The notes beneath the pieces were generated by a model. The model saw nothing but the letters and a program-made list of their open reading frames with translations. It searched no databases and was not told the DNA's origin. 38,500 bases of DNA from Ignavibacteriaceae bacterium (GTDB lineage: Bacteria > Bacteroidota > Ignavibacteria > Ignavibacteriales > Ignavibacteriaceae). Made by a program: the position numbers and the translations under genes. Positions 25,179 through 33,952 of the stretch are shown here, in pieces. The stretch covers positions 1 to 38,500 of the forward strand of contig JACAFC010000118.1 in NCBI GenBank assembly GCA_013388515.1. Reading direction: 5' to 3'. Position 1 is the first letter of the stretch, and every line of letters starts with the position of its first letter.

Positions 25179-26309
25179 ATGAGAATTTTAATTGTGTTTG
25201 CTGTCAGCTTACTGGCTTTTTGCGAAATTACCCTTTCACTTCCTCGATTTGCACTAAAGGAAAAAAGTTCATGTATTGATTGTCATGTTAATCCTACTGG
25301 TGGAATTATTAGAAACCGAGGCGGTTGGTCGTACAGCAAAAATATGATATCTATGATTTCACCAAGAGAGGATTTTAAAATGAATAATAAAATTGGTGAG
25401 AATATTCAATTCGGATTTGATGCAAGAGGACAGTACCTTCTGCAAATGACCGATTCTACAAAGAAAACAGATTTCCAAAAGATGAATGCTTCACTTTACA
25501 CAAATGTGGATTTATCTGATAACATTTCGTTCGTTGCCCGTTATGATTTTCTTCAGAATATATGGGAAGGCTATGGGATTATTCACATAATTCCTGAAAT
25601 AGTATATCTAAAAGGGGGAACATTTTCTCCCAATTTCGGAGTTCGGCTTGATGATCATACTGCGTACACACGCGGCGGAGATTTTGGATTACTATTTACT
25701 AGCGGAATAAAGCAAGGCTTGATTTATAATCCAATGTACACTGAATCCGGTATAGAAGCTGGATTAAATATTAATGATCTTCTTTTCTTAACAACAAGTG
25801 TTGGTAACCAAGGATCGGCTTTATTTGCTGAAGATCCTTCATTTACTGCAAACTTGAAAGTCACTCCTCAATTAAATGATGAAGTTGGATTATTCTTAGG
25901 AGGGTCATTTGGAATTTATCGTGATAGAAGATCAACCGGCGCTCCATTATTCAAACAAATATCGCCGCAGGTACAAATGTACGGCGGATATTTGGGCATT
26001 GGTTATAGTGGTTTTACTTTAATTGCTGAGTTTGATTTCGCGAATGAATATTTAGCTAAGGATGTTAAATCTGCCTTTTCGATGGTTGAAGCCTCTTATG
26101 CAATCATAAAAGGATTGGATGCAGTTATTCGCTGGGACAGATTCGATCCAAATACGAAGTCAGATAACTCTGATCTTAATAGGTACATAATAGGATTTGA
26201 GTTTTTCCCTTACAGCTTTATTGAAATTAGACCACAATACAGAATTCAATCTGAAAAACCATCAGTAACGAATAACTCTGCGTTGATTCAATTTCATATT
26301 TGGTATTAA
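25179..26309 (+). CDS. Outer-membrane beta-barrel with an N-terminal haem c motif
   Basis: A 376-residue exported protein. A signal peptide covers about residues 1-20, followed at once by a single CXXCH haem-attachment motif, CIDCH (32-36), in the context 'CHVNPTGGIIRNRGGW'. The rest is rich in alternating hydrophobic/polar strands with Gly and aromatic residues ('YGGYLGIGYSGFTLIAEFDF') and ends in 'IQFHIWY', a terminal aromatic typical of outer-membrane barrels. It is probably a mono-haem cytochrome-porin-like protein, maybe involved in electron transfer across the outer membrane (inference); the barrel prediction comes from strand pattern only. GGAG precedes the ATG. It appears monocistronic, between terminators at 25009 and 26422. 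Confidence 0.72.
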   Translation: MRILIVFAVSLLAFCEITLSLPRFALKEKSSCIDCHVNPTGGIIRNRGGWSYSKNMISMISPREDFKMNNKIGENIQFGFDARGQYLLQMTDSTKKTDFQKMNASLYTNVDLSDNISFVARYDFLQNIWEGYGIIHIIPEIVYLKGGTFSPNFGVRLDDHTAYTRGGDFGLLFTSGIKQGLIYNPMYTESGIEAGLNINDLLFLTTSVGNQGSALFAEDPSFTANLKVTPQLNDEVGLFLGGSFGIYRDRRSTGAPLFKQISPQVQMYGGYLGIGYSGFTLIAEFDFANEYLAKDVKSAFSMVEASYAIIKGLDAVIRWDRFDPNTKSDNSDLNRYIIGFEFFPYSFIEIRPQYRIQSEKPSVTNNSALIQFHIWY

Positions 26310-26421
26310 TATATTAGTCTGAACTTGCTTGCCTGCCAGAACAGCAGGTGTTCAGTTTCGGGTTTGTAAAATAAACAAAAGCTTCAGAAACAAGCTTGTT
26401 TTCCAACAAGATAGGTTCGGA

Positions 26422-26463
26422 AAAACCATTTTGTGTGAAACAGTTCATTTGCTGTGGTTTTTT
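26422..26463 (+). terminator. Probable intrinsic terminator after the barrel gene
   Basis: AAAACCA (26422-26428) pairs with TGGTTTT (26455-26461) around a smaller ACAG/CTGT stem, and the right arm runs into a T tract. It lies about 110 nt after the stop codon, just before the promoter of the TPR gene. Confidence 0.5.
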
Positions 26464-26470
26464 CTTTCCC

Positions 26471-26500
26471 TTGATAGCACATTTCAATTTGCTATCTTTG
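26471..26500 (+). promoter_or_regulatory. Bacteroidota-type promoter of the TPR-clpX operon
   Basis: TTG (26471-26473) and, after 19 nt, TATCTTTG (26493-26500) match TTG-N19-21-TAnnTTTG. The start codon is at 26505, only 4 nt after the -7 element, so the transcript would be leaderless or nearly so. No Shine-Dalgarno sequence is present. Confidence 0.7.
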
Positions 26501-26504
26501 AAGC

Positions 26505-28349
26505 ATGAAAATCCGGACTGTAATCACTTTAATCTTACTTAGTTTATGTTCCACCTCATTCTCGCAGGTTGATATAAACAATAAAATCATGCTTGCTCAA
26601 AGCTTTGAACAGGCGGGTGATTTTGAGAAAGCAGCTTCCTTATATGAAGAAATTTACGCTCGTCAGCCGCAGAATTATCAAATTTTTGAATCGTTAAACC
26701 GCGTTTATATTCAATCTAAAAAGTATGCTTACTCTGTAAAGTTGATTGAATCCAAGCTCAAAATTAATCCTAAAGATGTAAACCTGTATGGAATGCTGGG
26801 AACTACATATTACATGATGGGCGATGAGCAGAAAGCTTTTGAAATTTGGGAGGATGGAATTAATATCTTGCCGGATAACCATATGCATTATCGTATAATT
26901 GCAAATTATGCTGTTCAAAGAAGAGCTTTTGATAAAGCAATTGAGTATTATAAACGAGGAAAAGTAATTTCACAGAATCCTGAAATGTATGCTTACGATC
27001 TTGCAAATATTTATGCTATTACAATGCGTTTTAGGGAAGCCGCTGAAGAGTATTGTTACATATTAAACATTCAACCAACTCAACTTAGTAATGTTGAGTC
27101 AAGAATACTTTCCTTTACTAACAAACCTGGGGCGCTTCTTGAAGTGATTGATGCTGTTGAAAACTGGAAAAATGCTGATAACATTAGTTTTGATTATTTG
27201 CTTTCTACATTATATATCGAAGCTAAAAATTATAATAAAGCTTATTCTATTTATTCAAAAATTGTGGAGAGACAGCAAAATAAGGGTTTGGAACTTTATA
27301 AGTATGCACAATTAATTTTTAATGAAGGCGAATATCAATTAGCAGCAAAAGTTTATGAAGATATTTATAAAAAGTACCCTGAGTCCTCATATGTTTCAAG
27401 TTCAAAACTCGGTTATGCAAAGTCGCTGGAGGCCATATTAGATCTTGAAGCAATGCGCTCAGATGCAAAATGGAAACCTTATTATGAACCATTTACATTT
27501 GATGCAGCTAAAGTCTATGAAGTGATTCAATCATATGAAGAATTAATAAAACAGTATCCAAATTCTGAAATTGCATATGAATCGTATTTAAGAATTGGTA
27601 AAGTATTTTTTTACAAGTTGAATAAGTTAGCTGATGCAAGCAAATATCTAAACAGATTATTAGCAGAAGCTTCTTTAAGTAGATTCACAATTGATGCTAG
27701 TTGGGAGTTAGGTAAAATCTGTTTAATAGAAGGAAACCTTGATAAGGCAATTAGTAATTTTGAGAGAATTATAAATAATGGAAGAGCTACTGAAGAAAAT
27801 CGAAATAACGCCAGATTTCAGTTAGCTAGAATAAATCTGTTTGAAGGTAATTTTCAACAGGCAAAAGAAAGGTTAAACAATATCATTTCAAACTTAAAAG
27901 ATAATACTGCGAACGATGCCATTGAACTTTCACTTTTGTTGAACACTGGATCACATGATTCGTCTAATCTTATGAAATTTAGTCAGGCTGAGTTCTTAAT
28001 CGAACAACGGAAATTCGCAGAAGCATCTCAGTATTTTAGAAATATATCATCAGATCCGAATGCTTTTATTCTTCATCATGTATCAAAAATAAGAGAAGCC
28101 GAAACAGAGCTCGCAATGAATCATATTGATAAATCCATTGAAATTTTAAACAATATTACAGCCGAGGCAGAAAAAAATATATATGCAGATAAAGCGCTAT
28201 ATTTGCTGGGCAGAATTTATCAGTACGGATTGAAAAACTATACAAAAGCCATTCAGTCTTATGAAGCCTTACTTGCAAGATTTCCAAATTCTGTTTACCA
28301 GGATGATTCAAGAGATGCAATAATCGAATTAAGAAATAAATTGAGTTGA
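26505..28349 (+). CDS. Exported tetratricopeptide-repeat protein
   Basis: A 614-residue protein with a signal peptide (residues 1-20, ending TSFSQ). The mature part is built almost wholly of TPR-like helix pairs, for example '[29 protein letters not shown]', '[15 protein letters not shown]' and '[25 protein letters not shown]', the last group resembling the outer-membrane assembly factor BamD and YbgF-type repeats. It is probably a periplasmic or membrane-associated scaffold; no enzyme motif is seen. The clpX start lies 2 nt beyond its stop codon, so the two are co-transcribed and probably translationally coupled, although no functional link is known to me. Confidence 0.85.
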   Translation: MKIRTVITLILLSLCSTSFSQVDINNKIMLAQSFEQAGDFEKAASLYEEIYARQPQNYQIFESLNRVYIQSKKYAYSVKLIESKLKINPKDVNLYGMLGTTYYMMGDEQKAFEIWEDGINILPDNHMHYRIIANYAVQRRAFDKAIEYYKRGKVISQNPEMYAYDLANIYAITMRFREAAEEYCYILNIQPTQLSNVESRILSFTNKPGALLEVIDAVENWKNADNISFDYLLSTLYIEAKNYNKAYSIYSKIVERQQNKGLELYKYAQLIFNEGEYQLAAKVYEDIYKKYPESSYVSSSKLGYAKSLEAILDLEAMRSDAKWKPYYEPFTFDAAKVYEVIQSYEELIKQYPNSEIAYESYLRIGKVFFYKLNKLADASKYLNRLLAEASLSRFTIDASWELGKICLIEGNLDKAISNFERIINNGRATEENRNNARFQLARINLFEGNFQQAKERLNNIISNLKDNTANDAIELSLLLNTGSHDSSNLMKFSQAEFLIEQRKFAEASQYFRNISSDPNAFILHHVSKIREAETELAMNHIDKSIEILNNITAEAEKNIYADKALYLLGRIYQYGLKNYTKAIQSYEALLARFPNSVYQDDSRDAIIELRNKLS

Positions 28350-28351
28350 GT

Positions 28352-29605
28352 ATGTCTAAAAAAATCAATCAAAAAATTGTAAAATGTTCCTTCTGCGGAA
28401 GAGATGGCAGCGAAGTGGGCAGCATGATTGCTGGTCCTGATGTTTACATTTGCGATATATGCATTGGAAGCAGTGTTGATATCCTTAAAAATAATCTTGC
28501 TGCCTATAACAATACAAAAACTAAGTCCTTTAAACAGCACACACCAAAATCATTAAAGAAAACCCTTGATGAATACGTAATTGGTCAAGACAGAGCGAAG
28601 AAGATTTTAGCCGTTGCGGTATATAACCATTATAAGAGGATAAATTCCAAATCAACTTTTTTTGAGTTGGATGATGTTGAAATTGAAAAAAGCAATATAC
28701 TTTTAATAGGCCCAACTGGTGTTGGCAAAACTCTGCTTGCTCAAACCCTGGCAAGAATTCTTGAAGTACCCTTTGCAATTGCCGATGCCACAACACTTAC
28801 GGAAGCTGGCTACGTTGGTGATGATGTTGAAACGGTTTTAGTTCATTTACTTCAAGCTGCAGATTATAATCTTGAGCGGGCACAAAAAGGTATTGTTTAC
28901 ATTGATGAAATAGACAAGATTGCAAGAAAAAGTGAAAGTACTTCCATTACACGCGATGTCTCTGGTGAAGGAGTCCAGCAGGCATTATTGAAAATTTTAG
29001 AGGGAACTGTTGCCGGGGTTCCTCCAAAAGGCGGGAGGAAACATCCCGAACAAAATCTAATAAATGTTAATACAAAAAATATTTTATTCATTGTTGGCGG
29101 TGCATTTGACGGCATTGATAAGATCATTGCTTCGAGAATCAATAAAAGCAAAATGGGATTTGCCGCAGACGCTTCGCGTGACAAGGTAACTGATGAGGAA
29201 TTACTTAATAGTGTTTTACCAGAAGATTTGCTGCGATTTGGATTAATTCCCGAATTGATTGGTCGGCTTCCTGTAATTGCTCCGCTGCATGCACTTTCGC
29301 GCGAAGCCCTAAAAAATATTTTAACTGAGCCGAAGAATGCAATTCTTAAACAGTACAAAAAATTATTCCTTATGGAAAATATAGAACTTGAGTTTGAAGA
29401 AACTGCTTTGGATTTAATTGTTGAAAAAGCAATGGAAAGAAAAACCGGGGCTCGAGCTCTTCGTTCTATTGTTGAAGATTTCATGCTTGATATTATGTAT
29501 CACCTACCAAATAAAGAAAATGTTGAAAAGTGTATTATAACTAAAGATGTAGTCGAATCAGGTAAAGAACCAATTTTTCTTGAGAGCGATAGAAAATCTG
29601 CGTAG
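28352..29605 (+). CDS. clpX: ATP-dependent Clp protease ATP-binding subunit ClpX
   Basis: The ATG at 28352 is chosen because 'MSKK' is the family start; a TTG two codons earlier overlaps the upstream stop. The 417-residue product has the N-terminal C4 zinc-binding domain (Cys12, Cys15, Cys34, Cys37), Walker A 'GPTGVGKT' (120-127), the GYVG pore loop ('GYVGDDVE'), Walker B '[10 protein letters not shown]' and the sensor-2 region '[12 protein letters not shown]'. It unfolds tagged substrates and feeds them to ClpP. clpP and tig, often adjacent, are absent here; a TPR gene sits upstream instead. Confidence 0.97.
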   Translation: MSKKINQKIVKCSFCGRDGSEVGSMIAGPDVYICDICIGSSVDILKNNLAAYNNTKTKSFKQHTPKSLKKTLDEYVIGQDRAKKILAVAVYNHYKRINSKSTFFELDDVEIEKSNILLIGPTGVGKTLLAQTLARILEVPFAIADATTLTEAGYVGDDVETVLVHLLQAADYNLERAQKGIVYIDEIDKIARKSESTSITRDVSGEGVQQALLKILEGTVAGVPPKGGRKHPEQNLINVNTKNILFIVGGAFDGIDKIIASRINKSKMGFAADASRDKVTDEELLNSVLPEDLLRFGLIPELIGRLPVIAPLHALSREALKNILTEPKNAILKQYKKLFLMENIELEFEETALDLIVEKAMERKTGARALRSIVEDFMLDIMYHLPNKENVEKCIITKDVVESGKEPIFLESDRKSA

Positions 29606-29633
29606 TATTAATTATAATAAAGAATTTATTAAT

Positions 29634-29697
29634 GTCAGTCTGAGCTTATCGAAGACTGACTTCTGTTTAGGTCACACTTCGACAGGCTCAGTGTGAC
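29634..29697. repeat. Paired hairpin repeat downstream of clpX
   Basis: Two adjacent hairpins: GTCAGTC (29634-29640) with GACTGAC (29654-29660), and GTCACAC (29671-29677) with GTGTGAC (29691-29697). Their loops, CTGAGCTTATCGAA and TTCGACAGGCTCAG, are near-complementary to each other, so the pair can also fold as one long structure. Sequences of the CTGAGC/TCGAA type are common intergenic repeats in Bacteroidota genomes. Confidence 0.8.
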
Positions 29698-29736
29698 AAC
29701 ATATTCGATTAGAGCTTGGTTACGTATGAAAAATGA

Positions 29737-31008
29737 ATGAGATATCTAAATAAACTTTTTAAGTTAATACTTATCACCATTCTTCCATTCTATCTCATTA
29801 TTCCCCAATCCAAAATTCTTATCTACATGGATTTGAATCAGACGGACCATCTTAAAGCTTATGGAGTAACTTTTCATGCTTTAACCAATGGTGCAAAAGC
29901 TGATTGGCTGCTAAATTATCGCGGCGGATCTTTCATGATCGATTATTCTGACAATGTTGCTGTTGAGTGCAGAGTTGAAGGAGTTGCATTCGAAACCATA
30001 ACTTCATCTCAAGCAGCGGAAATCTATTCTTTTGTTCAAAACGAAGATAACAATATGGATGTTATCCGTTTGGAGAAAGCTCCCAAGATTGCAGTTTATG
30101 TCCCTCCAGGTTTTCAGCCATGGGATGATGCTGTTACGCTTGCTTTAGAATATGCAAAAGTTCCCTATGATAAAATTTGGAATGATGAAATTTTGCGCGG
30201 TGATTTATCCAAATATGATTGGCTTCATCTTCATCATGAAGATTTTACTGGACAGTATGGAAAATTTTATGCAAGCTTTGCAAATGCACAATGGTATATC
30301 GATCAGCAAATTAATTATGAAAACAATGCTAAGAAGAACGGATTCAAAAAAGTTTCCGAGATGATGAAAGCTGTAAGCATCACAATTAAAAACTTTATTG
30401 CCCAAGGCGGATTTTTGTTTGCAATGTGCTCGGCAACAGATTCGTATGATATTTCCTTAGCAGCTATAGATGTGGACATCTGTGCAGAAATGTACGACGG
30501 CGATGCGGCAGATCCAAAACCACAGGATAAGCTCGATTTCAGCAGCTCATTAGCATTCCAAAATTTTAAGCTTGAGAATAATCCTTATGTTTACGAGTAC
30601 AGCGATATTGATATTCAACCCGTTGAAATAGGAAATTTTGAAAATGATTATTTTACCTTATTCGATTTTTCTGCTAAGTACGATCCCGTTCCGACAATGC
30701 TTACTCAAGATCATGCAAATGTCATCAAGGGTTTCATGGGGCAAACAACCATGTTCCGAAGAGAATTAATCAAACCTTCGGTGATAAATTTGGCGGAGAG
30801 ACAAGGGACTAATCAGGTCAAATATATTCACGGGAATTTTGGTAGAGGAACGTTCACATTTTATGGCGGACATGATCCCGAAGACTATCAGCATGCAGTT
30901 GGTGATCCTCCGACTGATTTAGCGCTTTATAAAAATTCTCCCGGTTATAGATTAATTTTGAATAATATTTTGTTCCCAGCGGCAACAAAGAAAAAACAAA
31001 AAACATAA
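29737..31008 (+). CDS. Conserved exported protein often labelled 'asparagine synthetase B'
   Basis: A 423-residue protein with an N-terminal signal or anchor (residues 7-24), then 'KILIYMDLNQTDHLKAYGVTFHALTNGAKADWLLNYRGGSF', a pattern I recall from Bacteroidota proteins carrying the asparagine synthetase B label. None of the true AsnB features is present: there is no N-terminal Cys2 glutaminase and no PPi-loop SGGxDS. The layout ('KIAVYVPPGFQPWDDAVTLALEYAKVPYDKIW', 'WLHLHHEDF', 'FIAQGGFLFAMCSA', 'GTFTFYGGHDPED') instead suggests a glutamine-amidotransferase-like or ThuA-like Rossmann fold with Cys in 'AMCSAT' and a late His (inference). Function unknown. Confidence 0.6.
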   Translation: MRYLNKLFKLILITILPFYLIIPQSKILIYMDLNQTDHLKAYGVTFHALTNGAKADWLLNYRGGSFMIDYSDNVAVECRVEGVAFETITSSQAAEIYSFVQNEDNNMDVIRLEKAPKIAVYVPPGFQPWDDAVTLALEYAKVPYDKIWNDEILRGDLSKYDWLHLHHEDFTGQYGKFYASFANAQWYIDQQINYENNAKKNGFKKVSEMMKAVSITIKNFIAQGGFLFAMCSATDSYDISLAAIDVDICAEMYDGDAADPKPQDKLDFSSSLAFQNFKLENNPYVYEYSDIDIQPVEIGNFENDYFTLFDFSAKYDPVPTMLTQDHANVIKGFMGQTTMFRRELIKPSVINLAERQGTNQVKYIHGNFGRGTFTFYGGHDPEDYQHAVGDPPTDLALYKNSPGYRLILNNILFPAATKKKQKT

Positions 31009-31083
31009 ACACAAAGCCAATAGAAAGCAGATTTCTCAGATTAAGCTGATTTACACTGAAATTCATCTGCGACGATCTGTTGA

Positions 31084-31106
31084 ACCTGCCTGCCGGCAAG
31101 GCAGGT
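31084..31106. repeat. CCTGCC-type intergenic palindrome
   Basis: ACCTGCC (31084-31090) pairs with GGCAGGT (31100-31106) around TGCCGGCAA. A related hairpin, CCTGC..GCAGG, is at 26332-26348. It lies in the 151-nt gap between two plus-strand genes and has no clear U tract. Confidence 0.6.
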
Positions 31107-31159
31107 CTGAGTCATCAGCGTTCTATTGACTTCTTTTTTGAAATTTAGGAAGTCATATC

Positions 31160-31816
31160 ATGAAAACAGTAATAATAAGAAACTCCACATTGCAATTTAC
31201 AGTTGGCAAGATTGTTTGTGTTGGACGAAACTATGCTGAACATGCAAAGGAATTAGGAAATGAAATTCCCGAAAAACCGGTATTATTTCTAAAACCAAGC
31301 TCTGCTATAATTTATTCTGGCGCAAAAATAATTTATCCAGCATTTTCCAAAGATATGCACCACGAAATTGAGTTGGTCTTGCTTATCGGCAAAACAGTCA
31401 AGAATGCTAGCATCACTGAAGCTGAAGATGCTATCACTGGTTATGGGGTTGGATTAGATATGACGCTCCGCGATATCCAAAACGATTTGAAGAAAAAAGG
31501 TCATCCCTGGACTATTGCAAAATGTTTTGATAATTCAGCAGTTGTATCAGATTTTGTTCTTAAGTCAGATTACAAGCTTAGTCTTGATGAAGAAATCTCA
31601 TTATCAGTTAACGGGCTGGTAAGGCAAAAAGAAAAATTGAATAGGATGTTATTCCATCCTGCCGAAATAGTTGAATACATTTCCTCACTAATGACTTTAG
31701 AAGAAGGTGATTTGGTTTTTACGGGAACACCGGCTGGAGTTGGGAAGGTACAGGTCGGAGATAGGTTAGCTGGTGAAATTCAAAATATCGGAAAGTTAGA
31801 AACAGCAGTTAATTAA
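31160..31816 (+). CDS. Fumarylacetoacetase-family hydrolase (FAHD1-like)
   Basis: A 218-residue protein of the FAH superfamily, typical of FAHD1/YcgM acylpyruvases and 2-keto-4-pentenoate hydratase-like enzymes. The conserved start 'GKIVCVGRNYAEHAKELGNEIPEKPVLFLKP', metal-binding acids in 'HHEIELVLLIG' and 'GLDMTLRD', the 'KCFDNSAV' segment and the terminal 'VFTGTPAGVGKVQVGD' are all present. It cleaves or hydrates a 1,3-diketo or oxaloacetate-like acid with Mg or Mn; the exact substrate cannot be read. AGGAAG precedes the start. It converges with ruvA, the stop codons being 3 nt apart. Confidence 0.9.
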   Translation: MKTVIIRNSTLQFTVGKIVCVGRNYAEHAKELGNEIPEKPVLFLKPSSAIIYSGAKIIYPAFSKDMHHEIELVLLIGKTVKNASITEAEDAITGYGVGLDMTLRDIQNDLKKKGHPWTIAKCFDNSAVVSDFVLKSDYKLSLDEEISLSVNGLVRQKEKLNRMLFHPAEIVEYISSLMTLEEGDLVFTGTPAGVGKVQVGDRLAGEIQNIGKLETAVN

Positions 31817-31819
31817 TTC

Positions 31820-32401
31820 CTATCTATTCAATTCACCTAAAGCTTTTTTAATTAATTCTTCTAACGAAAGTGATGACTGAGTTTGAAGAATATTTCTCAC
31901 CACATTATCAGCAATTTTAGAATTGTAACCAAGTGTTGATAATGCAGAAACAGCTTCATTCTTTATGCTAAGCGGAATTGCGGTTGTTCCTTCTTCTTTC
32001 ACTTGATCAACTTTGGTTCTAAGTTCTAGGACTAATCTCTCAGCAGTTTTTCTCCCAATTCCAGGTACAGCAACTATGCGTGAAATATCAGATGATTGAA
32101 TAGCATTTTTCAAATCATCAGTTTGAATTCCGGAAAGCAAACTTAGAGCTATTTTAGGACCAATGCCGCTTACAGAGATTAAAAGCTCAAACATTTCCTT
32201 TTCGGATTCACTATAAAACCCAAAGAGGGAAATTGAATCTTCTTTAACATTTGTGTGAATGAATAAGGAGGCAGTTTCTTTACCGCTTATCTTTTCGAAT
32301 GTATTGATGGAAATACCAACGATATATCCAACACCGTTAACATCCAACACTACTTTTGTCGGCTTAGATGAAATTATTTTTCCTGTTAAAAATCCAATCA
32401 T
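31820..32401 (-). CDS. ruvA: Holliday junction branch migration protein RuvA
   Basis: A 193-residue RuvA. The N-terminal OB domain reads 'MIGFLTGKIISSKPTKVVLDVNGVGYIV'; the two helix-hairpin-helix motifs are 'LISVSGIGPKIALSLLSG' and 'VAVPGIGRKTAERLVLELRTK'; the C-terminal domain III follows ('NEAVSALSTLGYNSKIADNVV'). It forms a tetramer on Holliday junctions and recruits RuvB. It is downstream of ruvC on the same strand with a 95-nt gap. ruvB is not in the window. Confidence 0.96.
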   Translation of the reverse strand: MIGFLTGKIISSKPTKVVLDVNGVGYIVGISINTFEKISGKETASLFIHTNVKEDSISLFGFYSESEKEMFELLISVSGIGPKIALSLLSGIQTDDLKNAIQSSDISRIVAVPGIGRKTAERLVLELRTKVDQVKEEGTTAIPLSIKNEAVSALSTLGYNSKIADNVVRNILQTQSSLSLEELIKKALGELNR

Positions 32402-32496
32402 GGCAATTCAAAATTCAAAAAAAATCTTATAACAATTTAGCAATTCAACAATAAAACAATAAATGACTACAAATGACCCATTGGCTAACAATTCCC

Positions 32497-33033
32497 TCAT
32501 TCAATCACTCTTTCCGGATTTGCTTCAATAAACGATCTCCAATCCTTTTTTCTTTGCTTTCTGTTTGTCATTCTGTAAGCGTGACACAAAGCTACTGCGA
32601 GAGCATCCGTTTCGTCAAATTTCATTTTTTCAGTTGAAATGTCGAGTAAGTTCCTGACCATGTAAAACACCTGCTGTTTTGAAGCTGCACCTTTTCCTAC
32701 AACTGATTTTTTTATTTCTCTAGGAGAATACTCACTTGTAGGAATATTGTTATGAGCTGCTGCAAGAATGGAAACGCCTCTTGCATATCCTATTTTCATT
32801 GCTGACTGAACATTCTTACCATAAAATGCGGTTTCAATTGCAAATTCATTAGGCTTGTAAGTTTTTATTAGTCTATCAAGTTGATCATAGATAATTTCAA
32901 GTTTTTGTGGAAGACTATTTTGGGCAGGCAGTTTTATGCTGCCGCTCGATATTCTCCGGCAAGCAGAAAAATTTTGTTTTATGACTCCATAACCGGTGAT
33001 TATTGTTCCGGGATCAATGCCAAGAATTATCAT
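32497..33033 (-). CDS. ruvC: Crossover junction endodeoxyribonuclease RuvC
   Basis: The ATG at 33033 gives the conserved start 'MIILGIDPGTIITGYGVI' and 178 residues, the usual length. A TTG at 33081 would add 16 residues encoded partly by a REP-like palindrome and is rejected. The catalytic acids lie in 'GIDPGT', 'FAIETAFYGKN' and the C-terminal 'FDETDALAVALCHAY'. It resolves Holliday junctions as a dimer. The yebC-ruvC-ruvA order is common, but a REP-like element interrupts the yebC-ruvC gap here. Confidence 0.96.
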   Translation of the reverse strand: MIILGIDPGTIITGYGVIKQNFSACRRISSGSIKLPAQNSLPQKLEIIYDQLDRLIKTYKPNEFAIETAFYGKNVQSAMKIGYARGVSILAAAHNNIPTSEYSPREIKKSVVGKGAASKQQVFYMVRNLLDISTEKMKFDETDALAVALCHAYRMTNRKQRKKDWRSFIEANPERVIE

Positions 33034-33065
33034 TTGTTTTTCGTACTTATTAGTCTTTGCAACAT

Positions 33066-33155
33066 TTGGACTAAAGTCCAATCTTGAAAGGAATGCAGTA
33101 AGCCCCAGCTTTAAAGCTGGGGTTAAAAAATGATATGATGTTTCGGGCTTTAGCC
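33066..33155. repeat. REP-like composite palindrome, second copy
   Basis: Three units in the same order as at 22941-23030: a perfect palindrome-like TTGGACTAAAGTCCAA (33066-33081), the perfect 20-nt CCCCAGCTTTAAAGCTGGGG (33103-33122), and GGCTTTAGCC (33146-33155). It separates yebC from ruvC and overlaps the extended ruvC reading frame. Confidence 0.8.
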
Positions 33156-33214
33156 ATGATTATATTTTGATGAATTATTCAATTAATGTTAATTCTTTAA
33201 ATTCGTGGCAAAAA

Positions 33215-33952
33215 TTATTTTAATGAATTCAAATCAAAATCTGCATTTGAATAGACGTTTTGAACATCGTCATTATCTTCGAGTGCTTCAATCAGTTTAA
33301 TCACTTTTTCTGCATCTTCACCACTTACAGCAACACTATTTTTAGCAATCCACTGAAGTGATGCATTCTCAATTTCTAATTTTTTATCGATTAAAGCTTT
33401 TCTTACAGGCTCAAATCTTTCGAGTGAAGTTTGAACTTCGTAGTAATGATCTTCAGCTTGAAAATCGTCTGCACCAGCATCAAGCACAAGTTCCATAATC
33501 TCGTCTTCTGATTTGCTTTGCTTTGGAAGAGTAATTACCCCTTTTCGATCGAACATCCAGGCAACCGAACCGGTTTCACCCAATGCACCACCATTTTTGC
33601 TGAATAAATGACGAACTTCTGCAACAGTTCTATTTTTATTGTCAGTTGCAACCTCAACAATTATTGCTACTCCAGCTGGAGCATATCCTTCATAGTTCAA
33701 CTCATGATAGGTTGTTCCTTCTAATTCACCGGTTGCTTTTTTAATTGCACGGTCAATGTTATCTGCAGGCATATTTGCAGATTTTGCGTTATCAACGGCT
33801 AAACGCAACCGAGGATTACCATTTATATCTCCTCCGCCTTCCCTTGCTGCGATTGTAATTTCTTTTATTAGTTTTGTAAACATCTTGCCGCGTTTTGCAT
33901 CAATCACCGCTTTTTTTCTTTTAGTGGTTGCCCACTTTGAATGGCCGGACAT
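33215..33952 (-). CDS. yebC: YebC/PmpR family protein
   Basis: A 245-residue member of the YebC/TACO1 family, with the invariant start '[32 protein letters not shown]', '[28 protein letters not shown]' and '[28 protein letters not shown]'. Members have been described as transcription regulators and, in several species, as translation factors for proline-rich or difficult sequences. The start ATG overlaps the recJ stop by one base (TAATG) and is preceded by AGGAG, so translation is coupled to recJ. Confidence 0.96.
   Translation of the reverse strand: MSGHSKWATTKRKKAVIDAKRGKMFTKLIKEITIAAREGGGDINGNPRLRLAVDNAKSANMPADNIDRAIKKATGELEGTTYHELNYEGYAPAGVAIIVEVATDNKNRTVAEVRHLFSKNGGALGETGSVAWMFDRKGVITLPKQSKSEDEIMELVLDAGADDFQAEDHYYEVQTSLERFEPVRKALIDKKLEIENASLQWIAKNSVAVSGEDAEKVIKLIEALEDNDDVQNVYSNADFDLNSLK

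Noticed and set aside
33034..33081. N-terminal extension of RuvC from a TTG start
   Set aside because: The extra residues are encoded by the REP-like palindrome and are absent from the family; the ATG at 33033 gives the conserved start.
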